Positions 43,024 through 51,518 of a stretch of 64,000 nt of DNA are shown piece by piece. The position numbers and the translations under genes were made by a program. Position 1 is the first letter of the stretch, and every line of letters starts with the position of its first letter. The notes beneath the pieces were generated by a model. That model had not been told where the DNA came from. It ran no database searches and worked only from the letters and a program-made list of their open reading frames with translations. The DNA is from Comamonadaceae bacterium (GTDB lineage Bacteria > Pseudomonadota > Gammaproteobacteria > Burkholderiales > Burkholderiaceae_C), in assembly GCA_947447985.1 (NCBI GenBank), contig CANFLX010000005.1, forward strand, positions 46,820 through 110,819, read 5' to 3'.

Positions 43024-44103
43024 TTAGAACTTTTGGCGCTGCATAAATTCGTCCATCGGACCTTCTGCAATGCTGAACCAGAGATTGCTCTCTTTACGGA
43101 ACGCTGCGTAGTCCGAAAAAATCTTCTTCCATGCAGGGTTCGTGTCGTTCATCTCGGTATAGACCTCGTTGGACGCTTTGAACGCTGCAGAAATGATGTC
43201 CTTGTTGAAGGTATGCAACTTCGCGCCCTGGCTGAGCAGCGTTTTGAGCGCGGGCATATTGCGTGCGTCGTACTTGGCCTGCATGTCGACGTGGGCAAAA
43301 GCAGACGCAGCTTCGACGATCGCCTTGTACTCATTGGGCAATGCGTCAAAGGCTTTTTGGTTGATGTACAGCGAGAGCTGAGGGCCCACTTCCCAGAAGC
43401 CAGGTGCGTAGTACTGCGGTGCCACCTTGTGGAAGCCCAGCTTCAGGTCATCATAGGGGCCGACCCACTCGGCTGCGTCAATCGTGCCTTTTTCCAACGC
43501 CTGGTAAATCTCGCCGCCAGGAATATTGGAAGGCACCACGCCCAGGCGCTCCAAGACCTTGCCCGCAAAGCCACCGCAGCGGAACTTCAGGCCCTTGAGG
43601 TCGGCAACCGAGTTGATTTCCTTGCGGAACCAGCCACCCATTTGCGTGCCTGTGTTGCCCATGGGAAAGTTAACAATGCCCACCTTGGCATAATGTTCCC
43701 GCAGCAATTTCAGGCCGTTGCCTTCGAACATCCACGCCGTCATTTGGCGGCTGTTCAGGCCAAATGGCACCGCGCAGTCCAGCGCGTAGGTCGGATCTTT
43801 GCCAAAGAAGTAGTAAGGCGCGGTATGGGCCATTTCCACCGTCGCGTTGGAGACGCCGTCGAGCACCCCAAACGCGGGCATCAATTCACCCGCAGCGTGG
43901 GTGGTGATCGTGAACTTACCACCGCTCAATTCGCCCACTTTTTTGGCGAAGACCTCTGCGGTGCCAAATAAGGTATCTAAGGACTTTGGAAAGCTCGAGG
44001 CCAAACGCCAGCGCATCGTTGATTGCGCATGAACCGCGGGCGCCATGCCCGCAGCCAACACACTTGCGAGGCCCGCTTTTTTGATAATTGAACGACGATC
44101 CAT
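43024..44103 (-). CDS. TRAP transporter substrate-binding protein (DctP family) with twin-Arg-like signal
   Basis: MDRRSIIKKAGLASVLAAGMAPAVHAQ; FRCGGFAGKVLERLGVVPSNIPGGEIYQALEKGTIDAAEWVGPYDDLKLGF. Confidence 0.92.
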   Translation of the reverse strand: MDRRSIIKKAGLASVLAAGMAPAVHAQSTMRWRLASSFPKSLDTLFGTAEVFAKKVGELSGGKFTITTHAAGELMPAFGVLDGVSNATVEMAHTAPYYFFGKDPTYALDCAVPFGLNSRQMTAWMFEGNGLKLLREHYAKVGIVNFPMGNTGTQMGGWFRKEINSVADLKGLKFRCGGFAGKVLERLGVVPSNIPGGEIYQALEKGTIDAAEWVGPYDDLKLGFHKVAPQYYAPGFWEVGPQLSLYINQKAFDALPNEYKAIVEAASAFAHVDMQAKYDARNMPALKTLLSQGAKLHTFNKDIISAAFKASNEVYTEMNDTNPAWKKIFSDYAAFRKESNLWFSIAEGPMDEFMQRQKF

Positions 44104-44243
44104 AGGAGTACTCCGTTAAATGTGAAAAATTCCGCTTGCCGGCCTCGATCCGAGGAAACCGAGACCCGCAAGGCGCCCGCCCATTGTAGGAAGGCCATCC
44201 AGAGCGCCAGAGGGGGGTTTTCCCTTGGCGCGGGGATCCCCGT

Positions 44244-46112
44244 CTACAGCCCGAAATGGGCCCGGATCGACGCTTCGATCCCCACCGCGTCCAGGCCTTG
44301 CAGCGCCATCAGCTTGACCGGATCACCATGCTCGATAAACACGTCCGGAAGTCCTAATTGCAGCACGGGGGCGGTCACATGGGCCTCCTGCAAGGCTTCC
44401 ATGACGGCACTGCCAGCACCACCCATGCGGGCGCCGTCTTCCACGGTCACGACGCAGGCATGCGTTTTTGCAACCTCCAGCAGCAAGTCCAAGTCCAAGG
44501 GCTTGGCCCAGCGCATATTGACCACCGTGGCGTCCAAGGCCTCAGCGGCGACTAAGGCGCTTTGCAGCAAGGTTCCAAACGCCAGAATCGCAATGCCTTG
44601 GCCCTGGCGGCGGATTTCCCCCTTGCCGTAGGGCAGGCCTTCCAGACCGGGCCGGGTGGCCACGCCTGCACCACTGCCGCGCGGATAGCGCACGGCCACC
44701 GGGTGGTTTTGTGCAAAGGCGGTGCTCAGCAATTGGCGGCATTCGCTCTCGTCGGCGGGGCAGGCAATGGCCATGTTGGGGATGCATCGCAAAAACGCGA
44801 TGTCATAGGCCCCCGCGTGGGTCGCACCGTCTGCCCCGACCAAACCAGCGCGGTCCAACGCAAACACCACCGGCAGGTTTTGAATGGCCACATCGTGAAT
44901 CAGCTGGTCGTAGGCCCGCTGCAAAAAGGTGGAGTAGATGGCCACTACGGGTTTCAAACCCTCTGTGGCCAGACCCGCCGCAAACGTGACCGCGTGCTGT
45001 TCGGCAATGCCGACGTCGAAATAACGCGCTGGAAAACGCTTTTCAAACTCCACCAGGCCCGACCCTTCGCGCATGGCGGGGGTGATCGCGACGAGGCGGG
45101 GATCATGGGCCGCGGTATCGCACAACCAAGTTCCAAAAATTTGGGTAAAGGTCGGCGCGGCGACGCCCGAAGACTTTTGCAAGCCCACCGAAGGATCAAA
45201 CTTGCCAGGGCCGTGGTAGGCCACCGGGTCCGCCTCCGCATTGGCGTAGCCCTGGCCTTTTTTGGTCACCACGTGCAAAAACTGGGGTCCGCGCAGATGG
45301 CGAATATTTTCCAGGGTCGGAATCAAGGATTCCAGATCGTGGCCATCGATCGGACCGATGTAATTGAAACCAAACTGCTCGAACAAGGTGGCTGGCACCA
45401 CCAGTCCCTTGGCATGCTCCTCGATGCGTTTGGCCAGCTCAAACAGCGAGGGAGCGCCTTTGAGCACACTCTTGCCCATGCTTTTGGCTTTGGCGTAAAA
45501 CTGTCCGCTCATCAGCTGTGCCAGGTAGCGGTTCAAGGCGCCCACGGGCGGGCTGATGCTCATCTCGTTGTCATTGAGGATCACCAAGAGCTTGCAGTCT
45601 TCAACCCCGGCATTGTTCAGCGCCTCAAACGCCATGCCCGCGGTCAGCGCACCGTCGCCAATCACTGCCACGCTGTAACGGTCGTCGCCTTTGATTTTGG
45701 CGGCCATGGCCATGCCCAAGGCCGCAGAGATGGAGGTGCTGGAGTGGGCTGTGCCAAAGGTATCAAACTCGCTCTCGGCGCGTTGCGGGAACCCGCTGAG
45801 CCCGCCCAATTGGCGCAGCGTGGACATGCGGTCGCGCCGGCCGGTCAGGATTTTGTGCGGGTAGGTTTGGTGCCCCACGTCCCAGACGATGCGGTCTTTG
45901 GGCGTGTCAAACACATAGTGCAAAGCCACCGTCAGCTCCACCGTCCCCAGGTTGGAGCTGAGGTGCCCGCCGGTCTTGGCGACGCTGTTGAGCACATAGG
46001 ATCGAACTTCGTCCGCCAATGCGCGCAATTCGGAGCGCGGCAGGCGTCGCAGGTCCTGGGGGCTTTGAATGTCCGGCAACAGAGGTGTTCGGGCAGCGTT
46101 GGAATGGGGCAT
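44244..46112 (-). CDS. dxs: 1-deoxy-D-xylulose-5-phosphate synthase
   Basis: [79 protein letters not shown]. Confidence 0.97.
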   Translation of the reverse strand: MPHSNAARTPLLPDIQSPQDLRRLPRSELRALADEVRSYVLNSVAKTGGHLSSNLGTVELTVALHYVFDTPKDRIVWDVGHQTYPHKILTGRRDRMSTLRQLGGLSGFPQRAESEFDTFGTAHSSTSISAALGMAMAAKIKGDDRYSVAVIGDGALTAGMAFEALNNAGVEDCKLLVILNDNEMSISPPVGALNRYLAQLMSGQFYAKAKSMGKSVLKGAPSLFELAKRIEEHAKGLVVPATLFEQFGFNYIGPIDGHDLESLIPTLENIRHLRGPQFLHVVTKKGQGYANAEADPVAYHGPGKFDPSVGLQKSSGVAAPTFTQIFGTWLCDTAAHDPRLVAITPAMREGSGLVEFEKRFPARYFDVGIAEQHAVTFAAGLATEGLKPVVAIYSTFLQRAYDQLIHDVAIQNLPVVFALDRAGLVGADGATHAGAYDIAFLRCIPNMAIACPADESECRQLLSTAFAQNHPVAVRYPRGSGAGVATRPGLEGLPYGKGEIRRQGQGIAILAFGTLLQSALVAAEALDATVVNMRWAKPLDLDLLLEVAKTHACVVTVEDGARMGGAGSAVMEALQEAHVTAPVLQLGLPDVFIEHGDPVKLMALQGLDAVGIEASIRAHFGL

Positions 46113-46189
46113 GGAAAGTCCGACCTCAGCAGTAAGTGTCAAGGGAAAAATCGCATTGTCAGTGTAAACCTTGGCTGGCAGCGCCAGGC

Positions 46190-47128
46190 TCAGTGGCTGC
46201 GCTGAACGACCACGTCGGCCAGGCCCGCCAACGCGGCGGTGTTGGCCAAACCACTGGACCGCAAAGCAGAATGGGCCTGGGCGCGCAAATCCGTGGCCAG
46301 GCGCTGGCTGGCTTGCAGCCCCAACAAGGAAACATAAGTGGGTTTGTCATTGTCAGCGTCTTTGCCCGCTGTTTTGCCCAACGCGGCGGAATCCGCCGTG
46401 ACGTCCAGCACATCGTCCACCACCTGAAAGGCCAACCCGATGGCGTGACCATAGTCCGACAGCGCGGCCAGAACCGGCCCGGAGGCCTGTGCGCAAACCG
46501 CACCAAGCATGACGCTGGCATGCAAAAGGGCGCCGGTCTTGAGTTGGTGCATATGGCGCAAGGCAGGCTCGTCCAAGGGCAATCCCACACTCGCCAAGTC
46601 AATCGCCTGCCCTCCTGCCATGCCGGTGCTGCCCGCAGCGCGCGCCAACACGGCGCACAAGCGTCCCTGAACCGCCAAGGGCAGACTGCCGTCGTCCGGT
46701 GTGAGCAACTCAAAAGCCAGCGCTTGCAAAGCGTCACCCGCCAACAACGCGCCTGCCTCACCAAATTTCACATGGACGGTGGGTTTGCCCCTGCGCAGTA
46801 CATCGTTGTCCATGCAAGGCATGTCATCGTGCACCAAGGAGTAGGCGTGAATCAATTCGACGGCACAGGCAGCCCGCAAAGCGGCCTCGCCGCCCGACGC
46901 TTGCGCACCAGCGTCCACCGCCTCAAACGCGGCCAGTGTCAACAAGGGGCGCAGACGCTTGCCGCCGTCCAGCACCGCGTAACGCATCGCTTGCACCAGG
47001 CTGGCAGGTGCGCCCCAACCTAGCTTGGGGACCTTGGCATCGGTCACCCAGACGTCCAGTGCGCCTTCGACCCGCAGCAGTTGCGCCGACATCCAGGCGC
47101 CGAGAGAACCGTCAGACACCGCGGTCAT
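46190..47128 (-). CDS. ispA: Polyprenyl synthetase (farnesyl diphosphate synthase)
   Basis: [33 protein letters not shown] (first DDxxD-type), [11 protein letters not shown] (second). Confidence 0.95.
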   Translation of the reverse strand: MTAVSDGSLGAWMSAQLLRVEGALDVWVTDAKVPKLGWGAPASLVQAMRYAVLDGGKRLRPLLTLAAFEAVDAGAQASGGEAALRAACAVELIHAYSLVHDDMPCMDNDVLRRGKPTVHVKFGEAGALLAGDALQALAFELLTPDDGSLPLAVQGRLCAVLARAAGSTGMAGGQAIDLASVGLPLDEPALRHMHQLKTGALLHASVMLGAVCAQASGPVLAALSDYGHAIGLAFQVVDDVLDVTADSAALGKTAGKDADNDKPTYVSLLGLQASQRLATDLRAQAHSALRSSGLANTAALAGLADVVVQRSH

Positions 47129-47376
47129 GCGCTTTTCCAGGGCTTGAGCACCCCGTTGTCCAGCACTTTGATTTGGTTTTCCACCGCTTCAAGTTTGTCA
47201 CGGCACAGCTGCAGCAAGGCCGCGCCGCGCTCGTAGCTGGCCAGCAACTGGTCCAGGGGTAAATCACCCGACTCCATGCGCTGCACCAGGGCTTCGAGTT
47301 CCTGCATGGCCTGCTCGTAGTGTGCAGGCAAAGGTGCGGTTGAAGTCGCGGCGGAGGACGGAGGGGCCTTGGGCAT
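47125..47376 (-). CDS. xseB: Exodeoxyribonuclease VII small subunit
   Basis: [53 protein letters not shown]. Confidence 0.95.
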   Translation of the reverse strand: MPKAPPSSAATSTAPLPAHYEQAMQELEALVQRMESGDLPLDQLLASYERGAALLQLCRDKLEAVENQIKVLDNGVLKPWKSA

Positions 47377-47488
47377 GGTGGGTGCCGCTTGGGGGCAAGC
47401 AGCGGTGGGTCAAATTGGGCGGGATTTTATGCCAGCGCCCTCCCAGAATACCCCTAGGGCGCGCAGTACAATCAGCGCCTATTCGCGA

Positions 47489-47523
47489 CCGGTCAACCGA
47501 ACAGGCTGACCGGGCTTTTTTTT
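47489..47523 (+). terminator. Intrinsic-terminator-like hairpin in the leader of the Rieske gene
   Basis: CCGGTCA-(N11)-TGACCGG followed by GC and T8; lies between a TACAAT box (47466-47471) and the ATG at 47574. Confidence 0.6.
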
Positions 47524-47573
47524 GGGCGCCCTGGGCGCATTCTCCCTGTGGGGAGTCTTTAGGTCAGGTTCCT

Positions 47574-48746
47574 ATGTCTGATTTAAGTCTTCAACTGCAG
47601 CAGGCTCTAAGCCAACTACCAGTTTCAAGCTACTTTGACCCGGCGCTGTATGCGCAGGAGATGAAAACCATCTTCCAATCCGGGCCGCGCTACGTCGGGC
47701 ATTCGCTGAGCGTGCCCCAGGTGGGCGACTACTACACCCTACCGCAGGAACAAGGCGGGCGCGTGCTGGTGCACAACGGCGGCGGCATTGAGCTCGTGTC
47801 CAACGTCTGCCGCCATCGCCAGGCGCTGATCCTGCAAGGACGCGGGTCCTTGAGTGATGGTCAAAACGCCAGTGGCAACATCGTCTGCCCACTGCACCGT
47901 TGGACCTACCAAGGGCCGCGGAGTGGCCCCGCGGCCGCACCGATTGGAAAGCTCATCGGCGCTCCCCATTTCGCCGCCGATCCCTGCCTCAACCTGAACA
48001 ACTACCCGCTGCAAGAGTGGAACGGCCTGCTGTTTGAAGGGGGTGGCGTGGACGTGGCCTCGCACATGGCGGGACTGGGGCCCCGCGCTGACCTGAATTT
48101 TGAGGGCTACGTGCTGGACCGCGTGGAAATGCACGAGTGCAACTACAACTGGAAAACCTTTATCGAGGTCTACCTGGAGGACTACCACGTCGGCCCCTTC
48201 CACCCCGGCCTGGGCAACTTTGTCACCTGCGAAGACCTGCGCTGGGAGTTCAAAGACCACTATTCGGTGCAAACCGTGGGTGCTGCCAACCGTCTGGGCA
48301 AGGCTGACGCGCGGGGCGGATCGCCCGCCTACGAGCGCTGGCAAAGCGCCCTGCTCAACTACCGAAACGGCGTGCCCCCCAAGTTCGGCGCCATCTGGCT
48401 CACCTACTACCCCCACACCATGGTCGAGTGGTACCCGCATGTGCTGACCGTGTCCACCCTGCACCCCATGGGCGTGGACAAAACCATGAACATGGTGGAG
48501 TTTTACTACCCCGAAGAAATTGCAGCCTTCGAGCGTGAATTTGTTGAGGCGCAGCAAGCGGCCTACATGGAGACCTGCGTGGAGGACGACGAAATCGCCG
48601 AGCGCATGGACGCCGGGCGCAAAGCACTGTTGCTGCGCGGTGACAACGAGGTTGGCCCCTACCAAAGCCCCATGGAAGACGGCATGCAGCATTTCCACGA
48701 GTGGTACCGCGCCCGCATGGCTGCTGCGGTGCAGGACGCTGGGTGA
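47574..48746 (+). CDS. Rieske [2Fe-2S] aromatic-ring-hydroxylating oxygenase, alpha-subunit type
   Basis: CRH(23 aa)CPLH Rieske ligands; mononuclear iron motif NWKTFIEVYLEDYHVGPFHPGL. Confidence 0.9.
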   Translation: MSDLSLQLQQALSQLPVSSYFDPALYAQEMKTIFQSGPRYVGHSLSVPQVGDYYTLPQEQGGRVLVHNGGGIELVSNVCRHRQALILQGRGSLSDGQNASGNIVCPLHRWTYQGPRSGPAAAPIGKLIGAPHFAADPCLNLNNYPLQEWNGLLFEGGGVDVASHMAGLGPRADLNFEGYVLDRVEMHECNYNWKTFIEVYLEDYHVGPFHPGLGNFVTCEDLRWEFKDHYSVQTVGAANRLGKADARGGSPAYERWQSALLNYRNGVPPKFGAIWLTYYPHTMVEWYPHVLTVSTLHPMGVDKTMNMVEFYYPEEIAAFEREFVEAQQAAYMETCVEDDEIAERMDAGRKALLLRGDNEVGPYQSPMEDGMQHFHEWYRARMAAAVQDAG

Positions 48747-49660
48747 CCCAGCCACAAGCGAGCGGCAACCTGGCCCCGGCACTGTGGATGGTGCTGGGTG
48801 CCTTCATTTTTGCCACCATGGCGGTGGGCATCAAAACCGCATCCCACAGCTTTGCCACTTTTGAGCTGGTGTTTTACCGCGGCGTGGTCGGCGTTGTTTT
48901 CATGGCCTTGTTGGTCAAGGCACGGGGCGCGAGTTTGCGCACACCGGTTCCCATGATGCACCTGACCCGCAGTGTGATCGGCGTGGCCTCGCTGGGCTCC
49001 TGGTTTTACGCCATCGCCCACTTGCCGCTGGCCACCGCCATGACGCTGAACTACATGAGCGGCGTGTGGGTTGCGGCCTTTATCCTGGGAGGCGCCCTGC
49101 TCTACGGCCAAGGCCTGCGCCAGGGCCCGCTGATGGGCACCGTGCTTTTGGGCTTTGCCGGTGTGGTGATGACCTTGCGCCCCACGATTGACCATGACCA
49201 GCTGTTTGCGGGTGTCATCGGCCTGCTCTCGGGCATGGGAGCCGCACTGGCTTATATGCAGGTCACCGCCTTGGGCAAGGCGGGCGAGCCTGAGGAACGC
49301 ACGGTTTTTTACTTTGCTGTGGGCACCTTGGTATTGGGTGGCGCCGGACTGGTTTTCACGCCCTTGACCCCTTGGGACCAGGTGCGTTTTGAAGACGCTG
49401 CCTGGGTAGTGCCGATTGGCGTGCTGGCCTCACTGGGCCAGTGGTGCATGACCCGGGCCTACCGCAAAGGCGCAACCCTGGTCGTGGCCAGCATGCAGTA
49501 CTCGGGCATTGTGTTTGCCAGCGCCTACAGCCTGCTTTTGTTTGGCGACCATATTGCGCCCATGGGATGGGCGGGTATTGCGGTCATCGTGGTCAGCGGC
49601 CTGTTGGCCACCTTGCTGCGTTCGCGCGCCATTCCCAACACCCCTGCCGAAGACCATTGA
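48743..49660 (+). CDS. EamA/DMT-family transporter
   Basis: Ten-TM pattern; GTG start overlaps the Rieske stop (GTGA). Confidence 0.85.
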   Translation: MTQPQASGNLAPALWMVLGAFIFATMAVGIKTASHSFATFELVFYRGVVGVVFMALLVKARGASLRTPVPMMHLTRSVIGVASLGSWFYAIAHLPLATAMTLNYMSGVWVAAFILGGALLYGQGLRQGPLMGTVLLGFAGVVMTLRPTIDHDQLFAGVIGLLSGMGAALAYMQVTALGKAGEPEERTVFYFAVGTLVLGGAGLVFTPLTPWDQVRFEDAAWVVPIGVLASLGQWCMTRAYRKGATLVVASMQYSGIVFASAYSLLLFGDHIAPMGWAGIAVIVVSGLLATLLRSRAIPNTPAEDH

Positions 49661-49684
49661 CCGCTCCCAGCCAAGGAACACGCC

Positions 49685-50557
49685 ATGTACAGCACCCTGA
49701 TCACCGTTGAACAACTCCAAGCCTTGCAACCCAGCGGCCAACCGCTCATGGTGTTCGATTGCAGCTTTGACTTGGCGCAGCCGCAGGCCGGGCGGGCGAT
49801 GTTTGAAGACCATCACATTGCCGGTGCGGTCTATGCCGACCTCAATACCGACCTCAGCGCCAAAGGCGACCCCCACACCACCGGCGCGCAAAGTGGCGGA
49901 CGTCACCCCCTGCCCTCGCGCGAAACCTTCGCATCGTGGTTGCAGAGCGTGGGCTTTGATCACTCCATGCAAGCGGTGGTTTATGACCGCCAAGGCGCCA
50001 ACTACTGCGGCCGCCTGTGGTGGATGCTGAAATGGCTGGGCCACGAGCCCGTGGCAGTGCTGGATGGCGGTTTGCAGGCGTGGGCTGCGGCAGGCGGTGC
50101 GCAAGCGTCGGGCGCGTATGCCCTGCAAAACGCAAACGCGGCTCCCTTTGCCGTCTCGGCCTCCAAAGTCACGCTGCTGAGTGCCGACACTGTGCTCCGC
50201 CATCTGGGTCGCTCCGAACAAACCATTGTGGATGCGCGGGCCACACCCCGCTTCAAAGGGGAGGTGGAGCCCTTGGATCCGGTAGCAGGCCACATCCCTG
50301 GGGCACTCAACCGCCCATTCATCCAGAATTTGACGCCCGAGGGCTTTTTCAAGCCAGCTGCGGTGTTGCGCGCAGAGTTTGACGCATTGCTCGGTACGCA
50401 GTCTGCGCAGCACGTGGTGCACCACTGCGGCAGCGGGGTGAGTGCCATCCCCAACCTGCTGGCGATGGAAGTGGCAGGCTTGACGGGCAGCGCCCTGTTC
50501 GCAGGCAGCTGGAGCGAGTGGTGCAGCGACGCCACCCGGCCCGTGGCCAAGGGCTGA
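49685..50557 (+). CDS. sseA: Sulfurtransferase with two rhodanese domains (3-mercaptopyruvate sulfurtransferase type)
   Basis: Active-site HHCGSGVSAIPNLLAM; VVYDRQGANYCGRLWWMLKWLGHEPVAVLDGGLQAW. Confidence 0.87.
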   Translation: MYSTLITVEQLQALQPSGQPLMVFDCSFDLAQPQAGRAMFEDHHIAGAVYADLNTDLSAKGDPHTTGAQSGGRHPLPSRETFASWLQSVGFDHSMQAVVYDRQGANYCGRLWWMLKWLGHEPVAVLDGGLQAWAAAGGAQASGAYALQNANAAPFAVSASKVTLLSADTVLRHLGRSEQTIVDARATPRFKGEVEPLDPVAGHIPGALNRPFIQNLTPEGFFKPAAVLRAEFDALLGTQSAQHVVHHCGSGVSAIPNLLAMEVAGLTGSALFAGSWSEWCSDATRPVAKG

Positions 50558-50585
50558 ACGCGTCCTTGGCCCCTACAGAAGCGTC

Positions 50586-51479
50586 TTAGACCCCGTATTT
50601 TTTCAGCCACTGCGTGAGCCGCGCCCAGCCGTCTTGGGCGGCTTCCTTGCGGTACGAGGGCCGATAGTCCGCATGAAAGGCGTGGGGTGTGTCCGGGTAG
50701 ACCACAAATTGCGAGGCCTTGGCAGGGGCAGGTCCACTGGCCAGTGCGGCTTTCATCGCATCCACCGTGTCCAAGCCAATACCAGTGTCGGCGCCACCGT
50801 ACAAACCCAGCACAGGGCCATGCAACTTGGCCGCCACCTCCACAGGGTGCTGCGGCGTGAGCGGGGTGCTTTGCCCCACGAGACGTCCGTACCAGGCAAC
50901 GGCCGCTTTGACCAGCGGTTGGTGCGCGGCATACAGCCAGGTGATGCGCCCACCCCAGCAAAAGCCGGTGACGGCCAAGCGCTGGGTGTCGCCGCCATGG
51001 CGCGCGGCCCAGGCCACCGTGGCGTCCAGGTCCGCCATGACCTGGGCGTCGGGCACTTTCGAGACGACTTCCGCCATCAACTTGCCCATGTCGGCATAGC
51101 TCGAAGCGTCGCCCTGGCGCGCCATTAAGTCGGGCGCAATCGCCAGGTAGCCGAGATGCGCAAGACGGCGTGTGACGTCGGCGATGTGCTCGTGCAAACC
51201 AAAGATCTCCGGCAACACCAGCACCACCGGCGCGTTGGTGGCACCCTGGGGCATGGCGCGGTACGCGGGCACCGGGAAGCCACCCACCTCGATCTGCACC
51301 TTGCCGGCCAGCAAGCCTTCGGCCGAGGTGTGCACCAGCGTCTGCCCCGTCACGGGCAGCACCGCGGCGGCGAAGCCCGCGCCAGCGGTGGCTGCCATGG
51401 CGGTGCGGCGGGTGGGCTGGGTACCGCCCTCTTTGGCATCTAACAGGGATTGCGCGTCGTTCAGGGTGTTGGTGTTCAT
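50586..51479 (-). CDS. Dienelactone hydrolase family protein
   Basis: VVLVLPEIFGLHEHIADVTRRLA, GFCWGGRITWLYAAH nucleophile Cys, YPDTPHAFHADYRPSY. Confidence 0.9.
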   Translation of the reverse strand: MNTNTLNDAQSLLDAKEGGTQPTRRTAMAATAGAGFAAAVLPVTGQTLVHTSAEGLLAGKVQIEVGGFPVPAYRAMPQGATNAPVVLVLPEIFGLHEHIADVTRRLAHLGYLAIAPDLMARQGDASSYADMGKLMAEVVSKVPDAQVMADLDATVAWAARHGGDTQRLAVTGFCWGGRITWLYAAHQPLVKAAVAWYGRLVGQSTPLTPQHPVEVAAKLHGPVLGLYGGADTGIGLDTVDAMKAALASGPAPAKASQFVVYPDTPHAFHADYRPSYRKEAAQDGWARLTQWLKKYGV

Positions 51480-51518
51480 GGCAATGGGCTCGGTTGGTGA
51501 ATGAAAATTGGGCGGCGA

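Noticed and set aside
44231-44242. CGGGGATCCCCG palindrome by the dxs stop
   Set aside because: No T tract follows on the minus strand, so it is not supported as an intrinsic terminator; short palindromes are expected in GC-rich DNA.
44562-46205. 547-aa ORF on + strand
   Set aside because: Antisense to dxs, whose motifs are unambiguous.
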